From Thiothrix nivea DSM 5205 (GTDB lineage Bacteria; Pseudomonadota; Gammaproteobacteria; Thiotrichales; Thiotrichaceae): a stretch of DNA of 64,000 bases. A model generated the notes under the pieces. That model was not told the origin of the DNA and ran no database searches. It was given only the letters and a program-made list of their open reading frames with translations. Below are positions 1 to 11,045 of this stretch, in pieces; position 1 is the stretch's first letter, and every line of letters begins with the position of its first letter. Made by a program: the position numbers and the translations under genes. The stretch is from assembly GCF_000260135.1 (NCBI RefSeq), contig NZ_JH651384.1:2173693-2237692 (forward strand). Direction: 5' to 3'.

Positions 1-990
1 CGTCAGCAGTTGTTGCGCCAGCAGCACATCGAGGGTTTTCAGCAAGTTGCGTTCGCGCAGTTCGGGGATGCGCCCGCCGCGCATGAGCTGGAATACCTGC
101 GCGGTGAATTCGATTTCGCGGATGCCGCCGGTGCCGAGTTTCACGTCGTTGAATTTGCCACGGCGTTCGGCTTCGCGGTTAATCATGGCCTTCATGTCGC
201 GCAGTTGCTCGACCGCGCCGTAGTCGAGGTAGCGGCGGTAGATGAAGGGGCGCAGCCGTTCCATCAGTTCCGCGCCGCGTTGCCTGTCGCCCGCCATCAC
301 CCGTGCCTTGATCAGAGCGTAGCGCTCCCATTCGCGCCCGTGGGTTTCGTAGTAATGCTCCATCGCATCGAAGGAAAGCACGAGTGCGCCGACTTCGCCG
401 AATGGGCGCAGACGCATGTCGACGCGGTAGCCGAAACCATCAGCAGTGGTTTGCCCGAGCGTGCCAATCAGGCGCTGGCCGAGGCGCACGAAAAAGCTCT
501 GGTTGTCGAGCGGGCGTTTGCCATCGGTGTCGCCTTTTTCCGGGAAGGCAAAAATCAGGTCGATGTCAGAGGAAAAGTTCAGCTCGCGCCCGCCCAGCTT
601 GCCCATGCCGAGGATCACCAGTTGCTGCGCTTCACCTTCGTGGCTGCGGGGTATGCCATGTTTGGCGGTGAGTTCGGCGTAACACCAGTGGAGCACGGCA
701 TCGGTGAGCGCGTCGGCGAGGTCGGAGGTGGTGCGGATGGTTTCCGCCGTTTCCGCCATGCCGGAGAGGTCGCGCCAGGCAATGCGCACGGTTTCGCGGT
801 GGCGGATTTGGCGCACTACGCGCAGCAGGCTGTTGTGGTCGGGAATGTTGCGGATTTCGTCGGCCACTTTCTGGAACAGTTCGCCGTCGGCGTAGGGCTG
901 GCTGGTTACACAGAAAGCTTGCCAGTCGGGATAGCGTTCGAGCTGGCGCTTGAGGTAGGGGCTGGCGGAGAGGATGGCTTCGACGGGCAT
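1..990 (-). CDS. glnE: Glutamine synthetase adenylyltransferase/deadenylase, 3' part outside window
   Basis: Bifunctional enzyme that adds and removes AMP on glutamine synthetase in response to PII and so controls nitrogen assimilation in the cytoplasm. The minus strand reads openly from an ATG at 990 to the window edge (330 codons), so this is the N-terminal third of a protein usually near 950 residues. The start reads MPVEAILSASPYLKR. About residues 125-150 carry the nucleotidyltransferase signature GMGKLGGRELNFSSDIDLIF, with the metal-binding DxD. Further on come RLRPFG and the stretch GTGGIREIEFTAQ, typical of the adenylyl-removase half. A long plus-strand reading frame covers the same bases but is only its shadow. 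The start codon is followed upstream by a divergent intergenic region shared with katG. The identification is secure; regulation cannot be seen here. Confidence 0.93.
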   Translation of the reverse strand, partial: MPVEAILSASPYLKRQLERYPDWQAFCVTSQPYADGELFQKVADEIRNIPDHNSLLRVVRQIRHRETVRIAWRDLSGMAETAETIRTTSDLADALTDAVLHWCYAELTAKHGIPRSHEGEAQQLVILGMGKLGGRELNFSSDIDLIFAFPEKGDTDGKRPLDNQSFFVRLGQRLIGTLGQTTADGFGYRVDMRLRPFGEVGALVLSFDAMEHYYETHGREWERYALIKARVMAGDRQRGAELMERLRPFIYRRYLDYGAVEQLRDMKAMINREAERRGKFNDVKLGTGGIREIEFTAQVFQLMRGGRIPELRERNLLKTLDVLLAQQLLT

Positions 991-1186
991 TGTTGTTCTC
1001 GCATGGCTGGTTTGCCGGTCATTATATGCCCCGTTTTGGGGCGTGGGGAATGCTGCACTGGCTTCCAGAAAAGAATACCCAACAACAAACCATAAAATAT
1101 TTCATTTCCAAAATATCAATCATGAAAAGCGAAAATAAGAATTGGCTCAGTTATTTCCGAAGGCGTAAAAATGGGATCACACGTAA

Positions 1187-3397
<2,211 letters not shown>

Positions 3398-3406
3398 CCA
3401 GATCAT

Positions 3407-3515
3407 TGTCTGAACCGGGATTACGCTGATTGTTGTGATTAAACATGATTTTTGTCGGTAGCACCGTTCAAAATCACGGTTAATCAGGCAAATCTGTGCA
3501 ATCCCGGTTCAGACA
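3407..3515. repeat. 109-bp palindromic (MITE-like) repeat after katG
   Basis: The ends are a perfect 16-bp inverted repeat, TGTCTGAACCGGGATT at 3407-3422 and its complement at 3500-3515. Symmetry continues imperfectly inward: both arms then carry CTGATT/TGATTAA-type blocks and TGATTTT. The whole element could fold into one long hairpin. It begins 10 bases after the katG stop. No open frame of note lies inside. It resembles the family of dispersed palindromic repeats with a TCTGAAxCxGGATT core that I know from many bacterial genomes, but family membership is from memory and no second copy was found in this window. Confidence 0.8.
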
Positions 3516-3520
3516 GGCCA

Positions 3521-3564
3521 CCAAAGAAATGCTGGCCGACAAGCTGCAACTGCTTACCCTGAGC
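3521..3564 (+). pseudogene. 44-bp fragment of a second katG copy
   Basis: Bases 3521-3564 align without gaps to 2988-3031 of the neighbouring katG with 37 of 44 identities. The fragment translates as KEMLADKLQLLTLS against [14 protein letters not shown] in KatG. Homology stops abruptly on both sides: on the left, six bases before it, is the end of the palindromic repeat, and on the right is unrelated sequence. It is too diverged to be a very recent copy. It is best read as the last remnant of a tandem or transferred katG, with the palindromic element lying beside the breakpoint. Confidence 0.65.
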
Positions 3565-3721
3565 ATCCGCCTGTCGGTTAGTAAGCCACATTTGTACCGT
3601 CAGACCCCATATCATGCTAAATAAGTTGGGCTAACAGGATTTCCAGCCAGCCTTTCGGCGCATGGAATCCGCAATGCTAAAAATAACTGATTTTCCACCC
3701 CAATTTATGGAGATAGCCCCT

Positions 3722-4210
3722 ATGAAGCTTTCAATGTCCCAAGCTGTGTTGACCCAGGCATGGGAAAGCGTTGAGCGCATGTTCGCCGTCATCACATTTG
3801 ACCCCCAAGGTCACATACTGGATGCCAACCCACTGTTTTTAGACACCATGGGCTACAGCGACAAGGAGGCAGTCGTTGGCCAGCACCATCGCATCTTCTG
3901 CCAGGAAGCCTACGCGGCATCTGCTGAATATGCCGAATTCTGGCAGAAACTTGCCGCAGGCGAGCGGGTCAGTGGTGCCTTTCGGCGTGTCCGTCAGGAT
4001 GGCAGCGAAATCTTCCTGTATGCCGAATACGCCCCCATTCACGACGAGCAAGGTAAGGTCATCGAAGTGCTTAAGGTTGCCCAAAATGTGTCACGCATTG
4101 CCGAAGGTGTGGCCCGGCAGTTGGGCATCAATGCCAAACTGGCTGACCGGTTGATGAGCCTGGAACTCCAGCGGAACCCGTCGGCGGTGGGAGGCGCCAA
4201 CAACCGTTAA
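3722..4210 (+). CDS. Single-domain PAS sensor protein
   Basis: Short soluble protein of 162 residues, nearly all PAS fold. Residues about 20-130 show a PAS core (FDPQGHILDANPLFLDTMGY) and a PAC-like end with VRQDGSEIFLYAEYAPI and GKVIEVLKVAQNVS, as in the PAS domains of methyl-accepting chemotaxis and aerotaxis proteins. No output domain (kinase, GGDEF, methyl-acceptor) follows, so it probably signals by binding a partner. The start at 3722 is preferred because GGAGATAG sits 7-8 bases upstream; an in-frame ATG at 3662 has no good ribosome site. Ligand is unknown. There is no clear operon partner: about 320 bases of relic and repeat DNA lie before it, and a small basic protein gene follows 108 bases later. 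Confidence 0.75.
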   Translation: MKLSMSQAVLTQAWESVERMFAVITFDPQGHILDANPLFLDTMGYSDKEAVVGQHHRIFCQEAYAASAEYAEFWQKLAAGERVSGAFRRVRQDGSEIFLYAEYAPIHDEQGKVIEVLKVAQNVSRIAEGVARQLGINAKLADRLMSLELQRNPSAVGGANNR

Positions 4211-4318
4211 AGCCACTGGCACAGCAGAATAAACAGCAGTCTGTCCATGACAGGATCGAGATCAATGGGTAAAGTATGCAAATGTTTTTTCACTCACTGT
4301 TTCCTAAGGAGAAACAAC

Positions 4319-4540
4319 ATGCCCAAAAAGCAGCGGCACTGCCGCATCAACCCAATCGCACGTGCGCCTATCTTGCGCAAGGGCGGTGTGCATGAAAAAA
4401 GCAACTCTGCCAAACGGCAGCAACACAAGCAGCAACTGCGCAGGTTGCTGGACAGGGCTGGAGCCGGGTTTTCCGGCTCCGCCGACCTGCTGAAAGCCTT
4501 ACTGTTTCCAACACAACATATGCTGGTAGCGCGCCAGTGA
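4319..4540 (+). CDS. Small very basic protein with RKGGVH motif, unknown function
   Basis: Encodes 73 residues after a strong AAGGAGAAAC ribosome site, which fixes the start at 4319 inside a longer open frame. The first 50 residues are rich in Arg, Lys, Gln and His, with an NPIARAPILRKGGVHEKS block followed by an amphipathic basic helix. The last 22 residues are read from DNA that also encodes the C-terminus of the convergent cmoM (42-base tail-to-tail overlap), so the conserved part is probably the first 50. A small basic protein of this kind may bind RNA or the ribosome, but I recognise no family with confidence. There are no transmembrane segments and no signal peptide. Confidence 0.55.
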   Translation: MPKKQRHCRINPIARAPILRKGGVHEKSNSAKRQQHKQQLRRLLDRAGAGFSGSADLLKALLFPTQHMLVARQ

Positions 4541-5287
4541 ACGCCACGGCTCCTGCCGTGAATATTCCCGCTCCAGTGGAATAACCTCCCCCAGATCGGC
4601 CTGTTTACGGACACTGTAATGCATGTAGTCGTAAAAACAGCGTATCCCTGACCACGTTTCCACCTGCATCCCCATATCCCGCAACCACTGATGGACTTCC
4701 TCCGGCTTTAACGGCGAAATGGGCGCAAGCCCCTGCTGGCCATGGTCGGCCACTACCCCCTGGCGCAAAATATCGAAATCCCCCGCGATCAGGCGGCGCA
4801 TCACGGTCGAATGGTGGTTAAAAAACATCAGCGACAACCAGCCGCCCGGGCGCAAGCAACGCAGCAGTTGCTCCAGCACTTCGCGCGGCTTAGCCAGCCA
4901 CTCCAGCACAGCGTGGAAGACGATCAGGTTGAATGGCCCACCCCCCTGCGCTGCCAGTTCCTGCACACTGTTCTGCACCAGATGGATGGAATCCTGCAAG
5001 CCCTCCTGCTCAATGGCGGCTTCCGCCCGCTGCAACATTTCGGCGGAAGGTTCCGCCAACACCACCTGATGCCCCTGCCGCGCCAGCCAGATGGACATTT
5101 GCCCCAAACCACCGCCCGCATCCAAGATTTGCAGGGGTTGCTTTGCCTGCAAGACCAGCGGCTCCAGATCGTCTTGCAGGATGGCCAGACGGACCGCACC
5201 ACGCGGGTCATCGTAAATTTTCTGCTGAAAGCGCTGGGCAAGCCCGTCAAAGACCCTGTCCTGCTTATTGTCTGGCATGTCATTCAT
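4499..5287 (-). CDS. cmoM: tRNA 5-carboxymethoxyuridine methyltransferase CmoM
   Basis: SAM-dependent enzyme that methylates 5-carboxymethoxyuridine at the wobble position of certain tRNAs (cmo5U to mcmo5U). The 262 residues match CmoM (formerly SmtA) in length and layout. SAM motif I is LDAGGGLGQMSIWLARQGH at about 53-72, followed by an acidic loop EPSAEMLQRA. The family hallmark FHAVLEWLAKPREVL and the post-motif RPGGWLSLMFFNHHS follow. The C-terminal half with YDYMHYSV and a conserved REYSRQEPWRSLARY block is also as in Escherichia coli CmoM. It stands alone on the minus strand, overlapping the end of a convergent small gene. Well supported. Confidence 0.9.
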   Translation of the reverse strand: MNDMPDNKQDRVFDGLAQRFQQKIYDDPRGAVRLAILQDDLEPLVLQAKQPLQILDAGGGLGQMSIWLARQGHQVVLAEPSAEMLQRAEAAIEQEGLQDSIHLVQNSVQELAAQGGGPFNLIVFHAVLEWLAKPREVLEQLLRCLRPGGWLSLMFFNHHSTVMRRLIAGDFDILRQGVVADHGQQGLAPISPLKPEEVHQWLRDMGMQVETWSGIRCFYDYMHYSVRKQADLGEVIPLEREYSRQEPWRSLARYQHMLCWKQ

Positions 5288-5570
5288 CCTCCATTTGTAC
5301 TAATGCTGCATCAAAAGGCCAGGGCTGGCAAATTAGAACCTCTACACAATAGTCAACCTATGGTGATTACGAGGGGAAGCCATCATTTTTTTGATAAAAG
5401 CCAGTAAAAAAAGTTTGCAGTGTAAACCCCCATTTACCTATTGTTTGTTAGGATAGTGTTCAGGTTGCAATGATTAAGAACAAGAGTACTCCAGCAAAAG
5501 CACTTGTTTGGCAATTGCATCCGTGCGTCAGAAGACCCCTCAACTGACCATATCAACTGGCGTACCATTC

Positions 5571-5606
5571 ACCGGCTTGTACTGGAGTGTGCAAGTCGGT
5601 TTTTTT
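5571..5606 (+). terminator. Intrinsic terminator on plus strand, orphan
   Basis: Stem ACCGGCTTG (5571-5579) pairs with CAAGTCGGT (5592-5600) through one G-T wobble, with a 12-base loop and then seven T residues. In this orientation it ends a plus-strand transcript, yet no plus-strand gene lies between cmoM (starts 5287, minus) and the end of uup (5605, minus). The 317-base gap 5288-5604 holds no convincing CDS. A small plus-strand RNA from roughly 5410-5606 would explain it; otherwise it may block antisense transcription into uup. Confidence 0.5.
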
Positions 5607-7398
5607 ATACCCGCTGCTCCAACGCTTCCCAACGCACAAATGCCTGTTCAAGGTCGGCTTCCAGCTTTGCCAGCTCGGCCTGTTTGGCGGTAATGGTGGC
5701 GCTATCCTGCTGGTAAAATTCTGCCGTCCCCATGGCTGCCTGCAAAGCTGCAATGTCAGCCTCCAGTTGCTCCAGACGGACAGGCAATTGCTCCAACTCG
5801 CGTTGCTCCTTGAAACTGAGCTTTTTCTTGCCAGCAGGCTTGGCTTCGGTCTTGGGTTTTTCCGCCGGTTTATCGGGCTTGGCGACAGACTTTTCCACCA
5901 CCGGTTCAGGGCGTTGCAACAGCCAATCGTCGTAGCCGCCTGCGTATTCGCCAACCGTACCGTTTTCAAACACGATGCTGCGCGTCACCACGCTGTTGAG
6001 GAAACTTCTGTCGTGCGAAATCAGCAGCAGGGTTCCCTGATAGTCAATCAGCAGTTCTTCCAGCAATTCCAGGGTTTCAGCGTCGAGATCGTTGGTGGGT
6101 TCGTCCAGCACCAGCAGATTGGATGGCTGGGCGAACAGCCGTGCCAGCAACAGGCGGTTGCGTTCACCACCGGATAGCACTTTCACCGGCTTCTGGATTT
6201 GCAACGGGGTGAACAGGAAATTTTGCAAATAGCTGATGATATGCTGCTTCTGCCCGCTGATGTCGACGAAATCGGAACCGGGGGCAAGATTGTCGCGCAG
6301 GTTTTTTTCATCGTCGAACTGGGCGCGGTGCTGGTCGAAGTACGCCACTTGCAGGCGTGTGCCCAGTTCAAGTTTGCCGGAGTCGGGCTGTAACTGCCCC
6401 AGCAGCAGCTTGATCAGGGTAGTTTTGCCCACGCCATTCGGGCCGATGATACCGATCTTGTCACCACGCATGACCGTGGTATTGAACTCGCGGATCAGCG
6501 GCTTGCCCTCCCAGCCGTAGCTGAGGTTGGTGGCATCGATCACGATCTTGCCGGAAGCGTCCGCCTGGCCGATCTGTGCCTGTACCTTGCCTTGCAGGTT
6601 GCGGCGTTGCTTAAATTCCTCGCGCATGGCTTCGAGGCGGCGCACTCGGCCTTCGTTACGGGTACGGCGCGCCTTGATACCTTGGCGTATCCACACCTCC
6701 TCTTCCGCCAGACGCTTGTCGAACAGGGCGGCTTGCTGGGCTTCAGCCTCCAGCGCAGCCTGTTTACGTTCCTGATATTGCTGGTAAGTGCCGACCCAAC
6801 TGGTCAGCCTGCCCCGGTCGAGTTCAATGATGCGGGTCGCCAGTTTCTGGACGAAAGCACGGTCATGCGAAACGAACAGCAGGGTTCCCTTGTAGCTGAG
6901 CAGGAAGTTTTCCAGCCATTCGATGGCGGGGATGTCGAGATGGTTCGTTGGCTCATCCAGCAACAGCAGGTCGGGTTCGGACACCAGCGCGCGCGCCAGC
7001 AGGGCACGGCGTTTCCAGCCACCGGAGAGGCTGTCGAATGACACGTCGCCATCCAGTTGCAAGCGCGAAAGTACCGTGTCGACTTTCCATTGCACCTGCC
7101 ATTCGTCTTCCGGGTGCAAATCCGTCAGCCCCTGCGCCACGATGTCGAACACGCGGGCGTCACTGCCGTGTGGCACGTCCTGCTGCAAACGGGCGATTTT
7201 CAGGTCGGGGGGATGGATGGTTTCGCCGTCATCCGCAGTCACTTCGCGGCATAACAGTTTCATCAGGGTAGATTTGCCGGTGCCATTGCGACCGACCAGA
7301 CACAAACGTTCGCCCTGCTCAATGCTCAGGTCGATGCCGTCAAACAGGCGATTGTCGCCGTTTTCCAGATGGATATTGCGCAGATGCAGTAAAGCCAT
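5605..7398 (-). CDS. uup: ABC-F ATPase Uup
   Basis: Cytoplasmic ABC-F protein with two ATPase domains and no membrane domain. ABC-F proteins act on the ribosome, and Uup also affects transposon excision and DNA branch handling. Domain 1 has Walker A GRNGTGKST (about residues 35-44), signature LSGGW and Walker B LLLLDEPTNHLD. Domain 2 has GPNGVGKTT, LSGGERNR and LLVLDEPTNDLD. The linker between the two is charged and helical. The Uup-specific C-terminus is present: a Pro/Lys-rich stretch, then a coiled coil from KLSFKEQRELEQLP to the end, which binds DNA in known Uup. The start at 7398 (597 residues) follows GAAGGAACC and fits family starts; an upstream in-frame ATG would add 12 unusual residues. 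Its neighbours are unrelated. Confidence 0.93.
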   Translation of the reverse strand: MALLHLRNIHLENGDNRLFDGIDLSIEQGERLCLVGRNGTGKSTLMKLLCREVTADDGETIHPPDLKIARLQQDVPHGSDARVFDIVAQGLTDLHPEDEWQVQWKVDTVLSRLQLDGDVSFDSLSGGWKRRALLARALVSEPDLLLLDEPTNHLDIPAIEWLENFLLSYKGTLLFVSHDRAFVQKLATRIIELDRGRLTSWVGTYQQYQERKQAALEAEAQQAALFDKRLAEEEVWIRQGIKARRTRNEGRVRRLEAMREEFKQRRNLQGKVQAQIGQADASGKIVIDATNLSYGWEGKPLIREFNTTVMRGDKIGIIGPNGVGKTTLIKLLLGQLQPDSGKLELGTRLQVAYFDQHRAQFDDEKNLRDNLAPGSDFVDISGQKQHIISYLQNFLFTPLQIQKPVKVLSGGERNRLLLARLFAQPSNLLVLDEPTNDLDAETLELLEELLIDYQGTLLLISHDRSFLNSVVTRSIVFENGTVGEYAGGYDDWLLQRPEPVVEKSVAKPDKPAEKPKTEAKPAGKKKLSFKEQRELEQLPVRLEQLEADIAALQAAMGTAEFYQQDSATITAKQAELAKLEADLEQAFVRWEALEQRV

Positions 7399-7457
7399 GG
7401 TTCCTTCAGGCAAGAGTGGGCAAGAAACTGTCACCGAAGCGGGACAGTTCCTGTTTC

Positions 7458-9185
7458 TCAGGCATCTGTCCCGGTTCTGGAGGGGGAATAGTGCACGGAT
7501 TGCACGTCTTTATCCAGTTGCCTGACGCATTTCTGGAATTTTTTGGTGCGGATTTGCAGCATTTGCAGGGATTTCTGGTAGTACTCCAGTTGCGCCAGCA
7601 ATTTGTTGACTTCGGCCAGTTCGCGGCTCAACGACACCGGTTTTCCAGGGAAGTGCAAGATTTTGGCCACGGCGGGTTGAGATGAGGCAAGCGGTTGCGC
7701 CTGGTTTGCACTTTCATCTACCTGGGTTTTAGGTTCTTCAGCTGGGTGTTGCGCCATAGTCGGCTCAGCCGCGAGGGTTTCAGGCACTTCAACACTAGCG
7801 GTGAATGCCTCCTCTGGCTGGGGAACAGCCTGGGCTGGCGGCATTGTCTCAGCTACGGCTGAGATTTCACGCGCTGCGGCGGCAGACGCCATAGCCTCGG
7901 TCAGCTTGGTCGCCACCCTGGGCTGCGGCAAGGTAGCAAGCAATGGGCTAATGTCGGGCAGTTCCGGCTCCTTGGGCAGGGTGGAATGGAACAGCATCAG
8001 CCGCCGGTTGGTTTCCTTCCAGGTGATGGGCCAGTCGTACTTAAGCTGCCGCTGGTAGGTTTCCCGCACCCATTGCGACAAGCAAAAGCAACCGCCCGAC
8101 AGGGACACTAACCCCAGTTGCCGGAGTTGCAGGACTGCCGCATATTGCTTGCGTTTGTTCAAACGCCCAAATGCACCAATACGGCTGGCATAGCTATCCT
8201 GCCGTTTCTTTTGGAACCAGCCGAAAGGCCAGCTGCGGCTTGCCTCAATCAGGTTTGCCAACGTATCCATGCGGGTGGGGCGGTACAACATGCTGAGCAG
8301 GTAGAGCAGCGCTTCCTCCGGGGTATCCGCCAGTTCAACGGCATTGGCCATTAGCAAGCGGCGTACCTGACGCCCTTCATCCACGTGATCCAGCAGAATC
8401 GGGATCTGATCCATCCTGCGCCAGTCGCCCTGATGCCAGACTGCCAGATACCCGCCCAACAAATTGAGGGTCAGTGGGTTTTGCCCGAAATCCACCGCCA
8501 TTTCCCGGAGCTTGTCGTCTTCGCCCGTAACACCATTATAGCGCAGCAGGCGGACGCCATCCTCCACGGGCAACATCTCCAGTTCGTGCCGTTTGACGCC
8601 TGGCTTACCGCTGAAATTGCCCAGCAACGGTTTGCGGCTGACCGCGACACAGAGCCCCGGGCTGTGTTCGGCCAGACATTCGAGCAGGGAGTTAAGACGG
8701 GGATCCACGAGTCTGCCGATACTGCTCCCCCCTTGCGATTGCAGGATCTCCAAACCATCCAGTACCAGCAGGACGTGATGGGTTTGTACCAGTTTCGCCA
8801 GCACCTCCCCTTGCAGGAGCTTGGGGCTATGCGCAGCTTCCTTACCCCCAAACCAGCTCAGGGCATGCTGGAAAAATTCCTCAACCGGGTCTAGCACAGA
8901 ATGGGCCAGGTCAGGCGGATAAAAAGACCAGACGTAGACGGCTTCCGCGTCGTGCCAACCCTTTTGTTGCAGGGAATGCAGCCATTTGTTCAGCAGCGCG
9001 GTCTTGCCAATACCGGTAGGGCCGTGCAGGAGAAGCAGGCGCGTTTGGGGGTTGGCCCAGGCAGTGCTTAACAGCCCGGCATCACGGCTGCGGCCAAATA
9101 TTCCCGCCATTTGTTGCTGCTTGATGCCCGCCCCTGTATCTGCCGCGTTACAGCCGTCTTCGTCCCGGATAAAGATCTTGGTCAT
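7458..9185 (-). CDS. STAND-type ATPase B with long C-terminal tail
   Basis: Predicted signal-transduction NTPase of the NB-ARC/NACHT-like class, 575 residues. A short N-terminus leads to a GRSRDAGLL recognition stretch, Walker A HGPTGIGKTALL with Lys61, and Walker B LLVLDGLEIL with Asp143. The linker has the WSFYPPDLA...FFQHALSWFGG pattern seen in bacterial STAND proteins. The sensor stretch AVSRKPLL and the helical QNPLTLNLLGGYL follow, then a winged-helix-like part to about 380. From 400 the tail is low complexity, rich in Ala, Pro and Glu, ending in a coiled coil at 515-560. No effector domain (TIR, CHAT, nuclease) is recognisable at either end. It is the downstream partner of a paralogue that starts 1.7 kb upstream. 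Function unknown; a role in defence or stress signalling is inference. Confidence 0.7.
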   Translation of the reverse strand: MTKIFIRDEDGCNAADTGAGIKQQQMAGIFGRSRDAGLLSTAWANPQTRLLLLHGPTGIGKTALLNKWLHSLQQKGWHDAEAVYVWSFYPPDLAHSVLDPVEEFFQHALSWFGGKEAAHSPKLLQGEVLAKLVQTHHVLLVLDGLEILQSQGGSSIGRLVDPRLNSLLECLAEHSPGLCVAVSRKPLLGNFSGKPGVKRHELEMLPVEDGVRLLRYNGVTGEDDKLREMAVDFGQNPLTLNLLGGYLAVWHQGDWRRMDQIPILLDHVDEGRQVRRLLMANAVELADTPEEALLYLLSMLYRPTRMDTLANLIEASRSWPFGWFQKKRQDSYASRIGAFGRLNKRKQYAAVLQLRQLGLVSLSGGCFCLSQWVRETYQRQLKYDWPITWKETNRRLMLFHSTLPKEPELPDISPLLATLPQPRVATKLTEAMASAAAAREISAVAETMPPAQAVPQPEEAFTASVEVPETLAAEPTMAQHPAEEPKTQVDESANQAQPLASSQPAVAKILHFPGKPVSLSRELAEVNKLLAQLEYYQKSLQMLQIRTKKFQKCVRQLDKDVQSVHYSPSRTGTDA

Positions 9186-9331
9186 GGCTTGTTCCCCAAT
9201 AGCCCCTTTAACTATTTTTTATGACAAGGTAACAAATCACCTGATGATGTCAAGCAGCTTGCCCCCCAACGGCAGCGTACTTGCCCCCGTCATTGCTTAA
9301 GGCCGGTTTTTGTCGGGAAAGTTCAGCCGCT

Positions 9332-10936
9332 TTACGCGCTCAAGCGCGCGACGGAGGTTTCCACCCCACAGATGTCGCGGGCGCGTTCCAGCAAGTAGGC
9401 CGCTTCAAGTGCCCCGCCAGTCAGGCGCAACATACGGGTCAGCAGTTTCATGTTTTGCAGCAGGCTGGGGCGGTCGTGGCTCAGCTCGGCGTAGGCCACG
9501 CCACGGCGGGCGCAGTACATGGCTGCGGACAGGTTACCCAGGATCAAATGGTGTTCGCACAGATGGTTGGCGATGATGGAGGCACGATACCAGTGCTTGT
9601 GCAGGGCGGCCTTTTCCAGTTTGACGCCCAGCGAACGGGTAGCGGTGACGGCTGACTGCATGTTGGCGAAACCCAGCCGCGTGGCGGCATCAGCACCGGG
9701 TAGCGCGGGTGCTTCGGGTGGCAAGATGGCCTCAAGGGTCTGGGTACATTTTTCAAGCAAGCTTTGCAGGCGTTCGGGCACGTCCGGAAACCGGGCAAGC
9801 ACCCGCTCGCGGAAATAGGTACGCAACAGGGAGTGGACATCCAGCGCCCCGGTGTCTGGCGCGGACGTAATCAGGCGCAACTTGTAGAGACGGCGCTGCA
9901 CCCGATGGAAATCGCGCAGGCTAAGTTTGCTCAGCGGTGTCAGGGCTTGCAGGGTTTCGTCAGGTTTCAGCCAGCGTTGGAACCAGGCTTGCCGCTGGCT
10001 GTGCAGCAACAGGTACAGTTCCTTTTGGGTAACCGGGCGGTCAAGCAGGCTGATCAGGTACAGCATCAGCAATTCGGGGCTTTTCCATAGCCAGTGTTCG
10101 AGCACCGCCAGCACCCGCCGGGTTTGCAGCCCTTCGCGTTCCTTATCACGCCAGGTCAGGATCGACTGTACGTTGTTCAGGGAACCGCCATTGGCCAGGT
10201 AAGAACCCAGCAGTTCCAGGGTAAGTGGGTGGCCACAGAAATCGTGGGACAGTTTTTCCAGGCTTTCCGGCCTCAGCATGACGCCGCACTGGCGTAGCAG
10301 GTCAGCGCCGGTTTCTTCGGTCAATTCCGGCAAGCGGTACTGGGTGATGAGGGGTTGCAGCATTTCGCAGACAGGCAATGGCTGGCGGCTGGCGATTACG
10401 CACAAGCCGGGGTTGTAAGCTGCCAGGGAATTCATCAGCATACCCAGGGGATGACTGCCCGCCGCCGCCTCCACTGCGTCGATTTCAAAATCAAACACCG
10501 GGAAGTTATCCAGCAACAGCAAGGTACGGTGGCGCTGGATCAGCTTGCAGAGCAGGCTGATGCGTTCTACCGGGTGACGGGGCGCTTGCAGGCCATTGCC
10601 AAACCAGTTCAACGCATGGTCGACAAACTCATCGGCCAGCTTGGCCAGTTCCGTTTCGGTGGTAACGTCGGGGAAAGACCAGCCATAAACATGGTCGGCA
10701 CCCCGCCAGTCATGCTGTTCCAACTGGCTCAGCCATGCCTGTAACAGGGATGTCTTGCCTGTGCCGCCTAAGGCATTGAGCAAGAACAAGTTGCTGGTTT
10801 CATCGTGCCATGCATAATCCAGTGCAGCCAGCGCCGGTTGACGCCCGACCAGATGATAACCACTGGCTTCCTGTAAATTATCTTGGCTATTTTTTGACTG
10901 ACAACGACGCCAGTAGGTAACGAATACCCCAATCAT
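9332..10936 (-). CDS. STAND-type ATPase A with helical C-terminus
   Basis: Paralogue of the next gene downstream, 534 residues. GRQPALAALDYAW precedes Walker A NALGGTGKTSLL (Lys61) and Walker B TLLLLDNFPVF (Asp143); both key residues fall at the same positions as in the downstream protein, which supports recent common origin. The shared linker VYGWSFPD...FVDHALNWFG and sensor VIASRQPL are present, with the GHPLTLELLGSYL helix and a winged-helix part to about 380. The last 150 residues are helical repeats resembling TPR (HKHWYRASIIANHLCEHHL, SAAMYCARRGVAYAEL), a likely sensor. No N-terminal effector is present. The 146-base gap to the next gene and the same strand suggest co-transcription. The substrate or trigger is unknown. 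Confidence 0.72.
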   Translation of the reverse strand: MIGVFVTYWRRCQSKNSQDNLQEASGYHLVGRQPALAALDYAWHDETSNLFLLNALGGTGKTSLLQAWLSQLEQHDWRGADHVYGWSFPDVTTETELAKLADEFVDHALNWFGNGLQAPRHPVERISLLCKLIQRHRTLLLLDNFPVFDFEIDAVEAAAGSHPLGMLMNSLAAYNPGLCVIASRQPLPVCEMLQPLITQYRLPELTEETGADLLRQCGVMLRPESLEKLSHDFCGHPLTLELLGSYLANGGSLNNVQSILTWRDKEREGLQTRRVLAVLEHWLWKSPELLMLYLISLLDRPVTQKELYLLLHSQRQAWFQRWLKPDETLQALTPLSKLSLRDFHRVQRRLYKLRLITSAPDTGALDVHSLLRTYFRERVLARFPDVPERLQSLLEKCTQTLEAILPPEAPALPGADAATRLGFANMQSAVTATRSLGVKLEKAALHKHWYRASIIANHLCEHHLILGNLSAAMYCARRGVAYAELSHDRPSLLQNMKLLTRMLRLTGGALEAAYLLERARDICGVETSVARLSA

Positions 10937-11045
10937 TATAGATCTCTGCCCGATAAGTTAATCGAATATATTTATTTATTAGTAAAACGGGAGAATAAGT
11001 AAAATAAAATATTTAAATGGCTGAATTTTTATATGTATCACTGAT

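Noticed and set aside
10-1095. Long plus-strand open frame of 361 codons
   Set aside because: It is the antisense of glnE, which has clear motifs on the minus strand and is open to the window edge; the plus frame has no recognisable domain.
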